A DNA stretch of 64,000 bases, taken from positions 23,533 to 87,532 of the forward strand of contig NZ_JACJRV010000023.1 in assembly GCF_014697475.1 (NCBI RefSeq), written 5' to 3'. Source of the DNA: Nostoc sp. FACHB-152 (GTDB taxonomy: Bacteria; Cyanobacteriota; Cyanobacteriia; Cyanobacteriales; Nostocaceae). Positions 57,144 to 64,000 of this stretch are shown one piece after another. Numbering within the stretch: the first letter of the stretch is position 1; each line of letters begins with the position of its first letter. A program made the position numbers and the translations under genes. The notes under the pieces were generated by a model. It was not told the origin of the DNA. It ran no database searches and saw nothing but the letters and a program-made list of their open reading frames with translations.

Positions 57144-57235
57144 ATTTAAAAGTCTCGTAGCGTTGCTATAACTCAAGGTCAAGTAGTGTCTACAGTCAAT
57201 TAATTTGACTGTATTTATTGGCAAAAGTGCAATGA

Positions 57236-58453
57236 CTATAACCTATTACGAATAACCCTTTTGTCTGATAGCGGCATAAGGCACCACCCGATCGCTGCTG
57301 TAATTAAAAGCAAACTACCACTGATGATTAACACTAAATTGATATCTGTTAACTCTGTAAATACTCCTGCAATCAATAAACCAAAAAGACCAGCACTAAA
57401 GTGAATTGCAGTGTGCGACGTAAATACTTGTCCAGCAGTTTTACTCGGTGTTGTTTCTTGCAAAAGAGTTTGTTCTAAAGGATTACCCGCACCCAACAAC
57501 AAACCAGCACTACCACTTAATAGCATTAATGCAACCTGTGTTTGTGCGATCGCGCAAAGCATAATAGAGGCTGCTGTCAGGAGTAAACCACTGTAATAAA
57601 TTGCTGAACGAGACAGTATCTTGATGAGAGTTGAATATAATAAAGCACCCCCAGTCGCAGCCATGCCAAATAAGGATAGGCAAATACCTAGTAGTGTGGT
57701 GCTGCCAAATTTTTGGGTGGTTAAAATCGGGAGTAAAATTCCGAGAAATGGCAAAAGTACAAAATTTAGTACCATACCGCTAATAGCTAGCGATCGCAAT
57801 AGACGATGTTGAAAAATAAAACGAATCCCGGCGATCGGATCGCTGCTTTCATGCTCAAAAATCGGATGACGCTGACGGGGAATAGCGATCGCAAACATCA
57901 CAGCGCAGATCAAGAAACTCACCGCATCAACAAAAAATGTATTGACAGCACCAATCCAACTGATTAATCCTGCACCCACAACTGGCCCCAACAGATCCGC
58001 CCCATTTTCTAAACTACCGCGATATCCATTTACTTTCTCCAGAGGAATGCGGGCAAGCCTAGCAAATTTAGGCACAAGGGTTTGCCGCGCTGAAGTAGCT
58101 GTGGGATCAAATAACGCACCCACAAACACCGATAAGAAAATGACGAGTTGCGGCACTGTGTCGAACCAAAGAAACAGTAAAGGCAACGACAGAACCGAAA
58201 AGCAGCTGAATAAATCAGCCACTACACTAACTCGCCATGCACCAAATCGGTCAATTACTTTTCCGCCCACAAATACTGCCAACACAATAGGGATAATATT
58301 TCCAGCCCCAGCAATGCCTGTTGCAATTGCTGAGTGGGTAAATTGCAGCACTAAAATCGGGATTGCTACGGCTGCAATCTGATTCCCCACTTGAGAGAGA
58401 AATTCAGCGCAAATTAGACAAATAAGAGGAAGCGATCGCATTCTGAGATTCAT
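57236..58453 (-). CDS. MFS transporter
   Basis: An inner-membrane protein of about 405 residues with roughly 12 hydrophobic segments, of the macrolide-efflux-like MFS_3 type. It has an early LICAEFLSQVGNQIAAVAIPI segment and loop motif A as GGKVIDRFGAWRV. I start at the ATG at 58453 (MNLRM); an in-frame ATG 15 codons upstream is possible. The substrate is unknown, and the neighbours give no hint. Confidence 0.87.
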   Translation of the reverse strand: MNLRMRSLPLICLICAEFLSQVGNQIAAVAIPILVLQFTHSAIATGIAGAGNIIPIVLAVFVGGKVIDRFGAWRVSVVADLFSCFSVLSLPLLFLWFDTVPQLVIFLSVFVGALFDPTATSARQTLVPKFARLARIPLEKVNGYRGSLENGADLLGPVVGAGLISWIGAVNTFFVDAVSFLICAVMFAIAIPRQRHPIFEHESSDPIAGIRFIFQHRLLRSLAISGMVLNFVLLPFLGILLPILTTQKFGSTTLLGICLSLFGMAATGGALLYSTLIKILSRSAIYYSGLLLTAASIMLCAIAQTQVALMLLSGSAGLLLGAGNPLEQTLLQETTPSKTAGQVFTSHTAIHFSAGLFGLLIAGVFTELTDINLVLIISGSLLLITAAIGWCLMPLSDKRVIRNRL

Positions 58454-58676
58454 TAGCTTTATTTTTCTAAGCTTTGAGATGCGGTTACTATAAGGCAACA
58501 GATAAATTGTAGGAGCCTACGCTGTCAGCCCCTACACAGGTTTTTTGAATTGGTGGCGAGTACCTCTAATACCGTTTCACTTTAAGGTTGATACATTTAG
58601 GCAAGCAGAGGGGCAAGGGCGCAGAGGAGAAATTATTTGTATCATTTATTTGGTGAATTGGTATAACAAACCACTT

Positions 58677-59663
58677 TCAGGTACTTTGTAATAGCCCTTT
58701 GCTGGAAATGTGGTTCCACAACATTGGTAGACAGGCTTTGCAAATAGCTGTGATATGGCGGGAGTCAGTGCCACAACAACCACCCAGAATATTGAGATGG
58801 GGCAATTTGTGTCTTAATTCACGGTATTGATTACCCAATTCCAATGGATTACCCTCATCCAAATCTGCCGCTTCATTCAGTTCGGCATGGCTTCTAGTAG
58901 AAGCGTTGGCACGGATACCACGAATGCGACTCACCCACGCTTTATCCTGTGTCAGTCAGTGGGCAAAATGGGTAGGATGGGCGCAGTTGATCATGTAGTA
59001 AGCAGGTGCGTTGTCTGTGGTTGCATCGACCTGCTGTATGGCATCTTGTAACGTCTGTCCTGTTGGGAGTTTACCATCGGTCTCAACTGTAAAAGAAATC
59101 ACCACTGGCATTTCAACGGACTGGGCAGCACGAGTAATGCCGATCGCCTCTTCAACATAATTCATGGTGATTGCAGTTACCAAGTCAGCATCCGCATCCC
59201 GGAAGCTGTCAATTTGAGGGCGATGATATGCCTCAGTTTCCGAGACACTCATAACTGCCGATGGAATATAGCCATCCCCACGCGGCCCAATGCAACCACT
59301 AATCACCATCGTGCTAACTTCCGATGCGTATTCTTGACGGATTTCATGAAGTAGTGCGATCGCTTTGCGGTTTATGTCTGCCAGTGCTGCTTGGTTATAA
59401 CCAAGTTTAGTAGCCCAATCGGGATTAGCTCGCCAGGTGGCACTTTCTAGAATCAATCCCACCTGATATTCTCTGGCGATGCTGGCGTAGGTGCGAAAAT
59501 ACTTTTGCAGTGCTTGGTATCCTGCCTCATGCTTTAACAAATCAAAAGCAGCAAAATCAGGTAAATCCCAACCTTCATGAAAGATGAGTGTGGTTTCAAT
59601 GCCACCATCGGTGATGAATAAGTCACTTGACAATTGTGGCAAATGATTTCTGTACTGTGTCAT
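58677..59663 (-). pseudogene. mmuM: Homocysteine S-methyltransferase interrupted by one in-frame TGA
   Basis: Would transfer a methyl group from S-methylmethionine or SAM to homocysteine. One frame of 329 codons covers the whole family, with ITDGGIETTLIF at the start, a first zinc Cys in MINCAHP and the second zinc motif GGCCGTD near the end. A single TGA at 58956-58958 follows THFAH, where family members continue VLT. The sequence resumes LTQDKAWVSRIRG in the same frame. Without readthrough the product lacks the GGCCG zinc ligands and is inactive. A base-calling error or recent point mutation is possible. Confidence 0.85.
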
Positions 59664-59689
59664 TGTCTTTTTCCCATAAGTTGAGGTTT

Positions 59690-59723
59690 TGTAGGTGTAG
59701 CTCTCTAGAAAGCTACACCTACA
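59690..59723. repeat. Perfect 13-bp inverted repeat
   Basis: TGTAGGTGTAGCT and AGCTACACCTACA enclose CTCTAGAA, in the gap between the RTX-type gene and the methyltransferase pseudogene. It would form a strong hairpin, but neither side has a T tract on the relevant strand, so I call it a repeat, not a terminator. Confidence 0.6.
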
Positions 59724-59736
59724 CTGCTGGCTATTG

Positions 59737-60582
59737 TTATGAGATTGTTGTCAATCCACCTGCTGAACTATTGTTAATTTGCAACTGATTTGCGTTAACA
59801 CCTTGAACAACACCAATCAATTCAGTACTACCGTCAATACTGGCGAAAATACCTACACCTGAAAAACCTCCAGGCAAATTACTAACCGAGCCGAGGTTAT
59901 AGGAGACACCTCCTTTTAACTCAATTAAATCTGAACCATCAGTGAAATCAGTAATCACAGCGAAGTCAGAGAAGCCACCATTACGCCCAATCCCATCGTC
60001 GTAGTAAACTCGGTTGGTATCACCTAGTACAAAGATATCTTGCCCAGCCAGCCCATGCCCGCCCGTGAGTCGGTCAATTTCACCTTGTCCAGGGCGGAGG
60101 AGAAAACGACCGTTATCTACACCTATCAAGCGATCGCCTGTAGTTCCTTGGCGGTCATCTCCAATTAGGATGTCGTTACCACTACCTCCAACTAGCGTGT
60201 CACTGCCACCCCCACCAATGAGGCGATCGTTCCCTTCTTGCCCAAAGAGTTTATCTTCACCAGCACCCCCTTCAAGAGTGTCATTCCCTGCTCCCGCAAA
60301 AATTTCGTCATTACCGAAGTTGAGGAAAAACTCAAACTCGGAGGCTTCACCCCGTAAAATATCATCACCATCGTTACCATGGAGAATGTTGTTGCCACTA
60401 CCACCAGTGATAGTGTCTTTGCCCGCGCCCCCTTGCAGGTTATCGTTGCCATCTCCACCGTTAATGCGATCGTCACCTGCTCGTCCTAAGATGAAATCAT
60501 CACCTGCAAGCCCATTGATCAAGTCATTGAACTCAGTACCAAGTAGATTATCATTAGCAGATGTACCAGTAATTGTAGCCAT
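59737..60582 (-). CDS. RTX-type calcium-binding repeat protein
   Basis: A 281-residue protein of haemolysin-type GGxGxDxxx nonapeptide repeats, about ten between residues 20 and 140, which would form a calcium-bound beta roll. A C-terminal region of about 130 residues (DIFVLGDTNRVYYDD, DFAVITDFTDGSDLIEL) is usual in cyanobacterial members. No signal peptide; such proteins normally leave by a type I system, but no ABC/HlyD/TolC genes are nearby. AGGAGA precedes the ATG. No enzymatic domain is present. Confidence 0.9.
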   Translation of the reverse strand: MATITGTSANDNLLGTEFNDLINGLAGDDFILGRAGDDRINGGDGNDNLQGGAGKDTITGGSGNNILHGNDGDDILRGEASEFEFFLNFGNDEIFAGAGNDTLEGGAGEDKLFGQEGNDRLIGGGGSDTLVGGSGNDILIGDDRQGTTGDRLIGVDNGRFLLRPGQGEIDRLTGGHGLAGQDIFVLGDTNRVYYDDGIGRNGGFSDFAVITDFTDGSDLIELKGGVSYNLGSVSNLPGGFSGVGIFASIDGSTELIGVVQGVNANQLQINNSSAGGLTTIS

Positions 60583-60795
60583 TTAATTTCTCCTAAATTT
60601 AAATATCAGCAATGCTGTTCCTTAGATATGTGGAACAACCTTGTAAATTCAGGATATTGACAAGACCGCTCCGCAAACGTGCCAAAAGCGATCCGATACC
60701 GTTTGTACAACTGATACGAGGGAGAAACTTTTTTTAGGTGATTTGGACTACACAATCACAGGCTTAAAAGCAGCATATAGCTTTGTGAGTGAATC

Positions 60796-61350
60796 CTAAG
60801 GCTGTTGCTTTTGGGTTTGCCACTCTAGGGCTTTTTTTTCCATCGCTTTGATAAACTCATCTTTGCCATCCATATACCCTTCAATATCCTCAGGATATTT
60901 TTTTGCTAATCTGCGCTTTAATTCGCTGTATTGTTGAGCAGCATCAGGATGAGCAATCATGTAATCCCGAAATGCTAGATGTCTGGTAATTTCTGATGAA
61001 CCAACCTCATAGGTATGAACATTGTGGGTTCTAATTCCTGGTGAACTGTTTTTGCGGAAGTAACGCCGACCAGGAAGCCCAAATTCGCCCATAGCTTCAT
61101 ACCCTATCGCTACCATTGCCGCACTGTGTTCATCAACTTTGCGAATATCTTTAACTTCAATTAAAAAATCAATCACAGGTTTAGCGTAAATCCCTGGAAT
61201 CGCAGTACTACCAATATGGTGAATTGAAATAATATTTTTTTCCATCACTGACGCAATTTGCTTTGATTCTGCCTTAAACTCCTCCACCCATTTTGGATTA
61301 GGCGGGACAACTTCTACTTTCATAAAATTGTGGAAATGATTGGAAGACAT
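60796..61350 (-). CDS. GrpB family (UPF0157) nucleotidyltransferase-like protein
   Basis: A 184-residue soluble protein. HIGSTAIPGIYAKPVIDFLI (residues 45-64) is the GrpB signature, a nucleotidyltransferase-like GS...D pattern, and HLAFRDYMIAHPDAAQQYSELK follows. Biochemical role unknown. An internal ATG (MKVEVVPPNPKW) ten codons in could be the true start, since the homologous part begins there. Confidence 0.87.
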   Translation of the reverse strand: MSSNHFHNFMKVEVVPPNPKWVEEFKAESKQIASVMEKNIISIHHIGSTAIPGIYAKPVIDFLIEVKDIRKVDEHSAAMVAIGYEAMGEFGLPGRRYFRKNSSPGIRTHNVHTYEVGSSEITRHLAFRDYMIAHPDAAQQYSELKRRLAKKYPEDIEGYMDGKDEFIKAMEKKALEWQTQKQQP

Positions 61351-61400
61351 AGTTTTCTTCTCCTCTGATAGCCCTAAATTTACAGCAATAGATTATCTTG

Positions 61401-61724
61401 TTAACGTCGTAAAGTGAAATTGTGATAGCTTGATGCAAGTTGTTTCAAGGAAAAGTAAGGTTTCTCAATCCAGACTCGAACTTCTAATTCAGTGCTGAAG
61501 TAAGCTGTTTGGTCTGTTGCAGGGTCATAAGCTTCCCAATAAGTATCTCCTTGATGATTTGTTTTCTGCCAAACTTGTACTTCCTTTGTCTGGATTAAAG
61601 CTTTAGCTAAAAATTTCCCAATATGTCCTAGCCAAAATGAAATTTTTGTCTTGTTTGCTCTGTAGTTTTGGCTATAATTGGAAATAAATTTTAAGCTTTC
61701 AAAGAATAGTAATTTTGATTTCAT
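61401..61724 (-). CDS. Small protein paralogous to the gene at 62989-63276
   Basis: A 107-residue protein of unknown function. Residues 48-90 (VWQKTNHQGDTYWEAYDPAT, then TAYFSTELEVRVWIE) align closely with the downstream paralogue: aromatic plus EVYNP/EAYDP plus a conserved EVRxWIE tail. The N-terminal half is basic and has a short hydrophobic patch. It points away from the Ada-like gene. Confidence 0.65.
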   Translation of the reverse strand: MKSKLLFFESLKFISNYSQNYRANKTKISFWLGHIGKFLAKALIQTKEVQVWQKTNHQGDTYWEAYDPATDQTAYFSTELEVRVWIEKPYFSLKQLASSYHNFTLRR

Positions 61725-61773
61725 AGTCGTGAACTTAGTCAGCTTTTAATTCGGCTGAACTTAAGCTAATAAT

Positions 61774-61817
61774 GGTAGCGTTCGGCAAACGTTTACGTAA
61801 CGTTCGCTAAAACTACC
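61774..61817. promoter_or_regulatory. Symmetric repeat element between divergent genes
   Basis: GGTAG and CTACC arms bracket a TTACGTAA core and two AACGTT/CGTTCG repeats, between the divergent small gene (61401-61724) and the Ada-like gene. It could be an operator or a degenerate mobile palindrome. No regulator is identified. Confidence 0.25.
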
Positions 61818-61984
61818 GGAACTATATCGAACTTCTCTTTTTATTTACTCCGCAAGATTAAATGAGTCTAGACGAGTTGACTTTATAGATAGCTTTATAG
61901 ATAGCAAGAAACGGGTGGTGCTGAACTTCTGCCCTCGTTAAACTGAGGGTTACATGATACACAGTGCTAAAACCAGTCAGTTGT

Positions 61985-62761
61985 ATGCATTCTTTGGTAG
62001 AAGCCAACACCTATGACAGTGAAACCTATGATCGCATTGCTAAAGCGATCGCATTCATGGGTCAAAATTATTTGAATCAACCCGACCTCGCAACTGTCGC
62101 TCAATCTGTGAATCTCAGCGAATACCACTTTCAACGGCTGTTTAAAAAGTGGGCAGGTATCAGCCCCAAACGATTTTTGCAATATCTGACGGTGGAATAT
62201 GCAAAATCAAAAATCGCTCAGACAGCTAGTTTGTTAGATCTGACTGTAGATACTGGTTTATCCAGTCCAGGGCGCTTACACGATCTGTTTGTAAACTTGG
62301 AAGCCATGTCGCCCGGTGAATTTAAAGCAGAGGGTAGGGGGCTACAGATTTGGTATGGCATTCATCCAACGCCTTTTGGTGACTGCTTGATTGCAACCAC
62401 CTCTCGTGGCATCTGTAATCTTCATTTTCTGGATACAACCAGCAAGGATACTGCTGCACACATCCTCCGCTCGGAGTGGTCAAATGCTGATATCCTAAAG
62501 GATCAGCAAACAACCAAAGAGATTTGCGATCGCATCTTCGCACCAATTGCCACTAACAACCAACCTTTGGTTCTGTTGGTTAAAGGAACTAATTTTCAAA
62601 TTCAAGTTTGGCGGGCACTCTTAAGCTTTCCATTTGGCGGGATCACAACTTACCAGGGATTAGCAACAGCAATGGGTCGCCCAACGGCTGCGAGAGCGGT
62701 CGGTAACGCATTAGGAAATAATCCAGTGGGATACGGATACCGTTGGCGAAATATTGCTTAA
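61985..62761 (+). pseudogene. ada: Ada-like AraC/alkyltransferase fusion lacking the active-site cysteine
   Basis: An AraC helix-turn-helix domain (about residues 15-105, LSEYHFQRLFKKWAGISPKRF) fused to an O6-methylguanine methyltransferase domain (FQIQVWRALLSFPFGGITTY, GRPTAARAVGNALGNNPVGY). Normally NPxGY is followed by LIPCHRV and then GGYRWG. Here the text jumps from NPVGY to GYRWRNIA and stops, so the PCHR acceptor site and the C-terminal helix are gone. The joint has a GGATACGGATACC duplication, fitting deletion between short direct repeats. I start at the ATG at 61985; an in-frame GTG 7 codons upstream also exists. DNA repair is lost, though DNA binding may remain. Confidence 0.85.
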
Positions 62762-62988
62762 CAAAAAAACACCGATTTTGCCGCGTATTACATGGCGATC
62801 GCGGTTATGGTCAAACCTTTACTGAACAATCTACGAGTGAATTGAGTAGATAGTGGAATACGGTTCATAAATACACATCTCTTAAGTATTGTGATCAGTT
62901 GGGATTGGTTCACCAAAATCGTTGTTATTGATACCAGTCCAAACCATTTCCCAGGCGATCACCTCCGGCGTGGCGGAGCATCGTCGCT

Positions 62989-63276
62989 CTAAATATTCCG
63001 GCGGTAAAAAGACTCCTCGATCCACATCCGCACTTCTTCTTCGGAAGCTAGACAAGCGGTGCGGCCTGTTTTGGGATTGTAAACTTCATACCAAACATTC
63101 CCTGCACGATCTTTGCGTTGCCAAATTTTCAACTCAGGTTCGGTGGTGAGTACATTCCAAATCCATTGCCCGAATCGTCTTAGTTGCTCTGTCAATTTTT
63201 GCAAGTTGGATTGAGGAACAGGAACCTCATCACCAAGAAGTTCAGGTTTTTTGTAGTCTTGCGATTGTGTATTCAT
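62989..63276 (-). CDS. Small protein paralogous to the gene at 61401-61724
   Basis: A 95-residue protein of unknown function. Its C-terminal 45 residues (IWQRKDRAGNVWYEVYNPKT, then ACLASEEEVRMWIE) match the upstream paralogue. AGGAGG sits 5 nt before the ATG at 63276; a GTG directly before it is less likely. The two paralogues flank the Ada-like gene. Confidence 0.7.
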   Translation of the reverse strand: MNTQSQDYKKPELLGDEVPVPQSNLQKLTEQLRRFGQWIWNVLTTEPELKIWQRKDRAGNVWYEVYNPKTGRTACLASEEEVRMWIEESFYRRNI

Positions 63277-63375
63277 CACTGCCTCCTGTTAAATTCACCA
63301 TTGACTGCATAGTAAAGCGGTGATTAAATCGCAACTTCCCCAGATAAGTCTCAGTAGATCGATTCATCTGATCGG

Positions 63376-63906
63376 GTGAATCAGCCAGAGGTGCAAGTTG
63401 GCACAATCAGGCGAAGTGCAAAATCAACTCAAAGAGCGATTGTGAAATCAGCAATTGATTTACTATTCGCTATTGGGGGAAATTTAATGCCTTTCTTAAC
63501 TATTCGTCGTTCGCTCGAAGTATTGCTTGCCTGCACTCCCATTTTGGGATTATTCAATATTCATACAATGGCGATCGCCGCACCTGGGATTTCTCAACCA
63601 AGCACTGATGCAAAATTTCAACCCCTGATTAAAGCCATTGAAGCGCAGATGAAAGCGCAAGATGTCCCTGGATTAGCTGTAGCGATCGTGCAAAATGGCA
63701 AGGTGACTTTTCAAAGAGGCTTCGGTGTTCGCAACACTGAAACTAAAGACCCAGTTACACCTGCAACCCTATTCCGAATTGGCTCAACCACCAAACCATT
63801 AACAGTAATTGGTATCATTCAATTAGTAGAAGCTGGCAAAGTCAAGCTTGATGAACCAGTTGTTCACTATGTGCCAGAGTTTAAAGTAAATTCCAAAATT
63901 AAGTAG
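63376..63906 (+). pseudogene. Truncated beta-lactamase-family serine hydrolase
   Basis: The N-terminal part of a class C/penicillin-binding-like hydrolase: signal sequence after the ATG at 63487 (MPFLTIRRSLEVLLACTPIL), LAVAIVQNGKVTFQRGFGV, and the nucleophile motif STTK near residue 138. It ends abruptly at FKVNSKIK-TAG after about 140 of an expected 400 or more residues. The YxN and HxG motifs are missing. The 5' extension from a GTG at 63376 reads STQRAIVKSAIDLLFAIGG, like the first helix of a TetR regulator, hinting at a second fusion. The DNA after the stop looks unrelated, perhaps an IS end. Confidence 0.7.
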
Positions 63907-64000
63907 AACGACATAAAAAAACCAAACTGTGTGAAGATAAGTAAATAAAGTCGATGTATCAAGCACGGTAACAAAGGTATGGGTAGCCGTTTAAGGGTAT
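63907..64000. other. Sequence after the truncated hydrolase
   Basis: About 94 bases to the window edge with no gene. Since the hydrolase breaks off here, this may be the end of an inserted element, but too little is visible to tell. Confidence 0.3.

Noticed and set aside
57942..58382. Plus-strand 146-codon frame opposite the MFS gene
   Set aside because: Antisense shadow of hydrophobic codons, Pro/Thr/Asn-rich, no motif.
58956..58958. TGA as selenocysteine codon in the methyltransferase
   Set aside because: The position is not a Cys or catalytic residue in the family and no selenocysteine element is visible.
59690..59723. Hairpin as rho-independent terminator
   Set aside because: Strong stem but no T tract on the strand that would be transcribed; listed as a repeat.
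60014..60586. Plus-strand 190-codon frame rich in Pro and Ser
   Set aside because: It is the antisense of the GGxGxD repeats of the RTX-type gene; the composition follows from the repeats.
1..64000. CRISPR arrays, tRNA or rRNA genes
   Set aside because: I looked for regularly spaced repeats and for tRNA-like arms and saw none; the tandem repeats present are 7-8 nt without spacers.

Overview
The window is chromosomal DNA from a filamentous cyanobacterium, most likely Nostoc or Anabaena-like. Reasons: frequent HIP1 octamers (GCGATCGC), short heptamer and octamer tandem repeats, palindromic interspersed repeats, an AMIN-domain TonB receptor, an NB-ARC/WD40 protein and multi-PAS hybrid kinases. 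The species cannot be named from this sequence alone.

Region 1 (1-28.9 kb, all minus strand) is one tightly packed NRPS/PKS operon. In transcription order it holds a fatty-acyl-AMP-ligase loading unit with an N-methylating NRPS module, a KS-AT-KR-ACP PKS, a KS-AT-MT-ACP PKS, four genes of the glycerate-derived hydroxy/methoxymalonyl-ACP pathway (HBD-type dehydrogenase, ACP, acyl-CoA dehydrogenase-type, FkbH-type), and a three-module NRPS that runs off the left edge. Adenylation pocket residues read from the sequence suggest Gly, Thr and an Orn-like residue followed by epimerisation. Region 2 (29.4-40.9 kb, same strand) is an iron/siderophore handling set: MFS exporter candidate, DUF1636-type cysteine protein, lipoprotein binding protein, TonB receptor, FecCDE-type ABC transporter and a periplasmic penicillin-acylase-like Ntn hydrolase. 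Together they suggest a fatty-acylated lipopeptide-polyketide siderophore, possibly deacylated in the periplasm as PvdQ does for pyoverdine. Symmetric 7-1-7 Fur-box-like dyads lie upstream of the biosynthetic operon, the receptor and the acylase.

Region 3 (41-49.4 kb) is ordinary: rlmN, a small zinc ribbon protein, a hybrid sensor kinase beside a decayed response regulator, a TTG-start response regulator, a cation diffusion facilitator and a conserved small protein.

Region 4 (49.5-64 kb) is a graveyard and recombination zone: IS630 and ISAs1 transposase remnants, a class A beta-lactamase broken before its SDN motif, a monooxygenase 3' fragment, a chimeric SDR, a small membrane protein, a BTAD/NB-ARC/WD40 protein without its DNA-binding head, two GNATs, an MFS exporter, a homocysteine methyltransferase with one in-frame stop, an RTX-repeat protein, a GrpB-family protein, a pair of small paralogues, an Ada-like gene that has lost its active-site cysteine, and a truncated serine hydrolase at the right edge. 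The 51.0-53.1 kb patch lacks HIP1 octamers but is rich in bare CGATCG, and it breaks a gene at both ends, so it looks imported.
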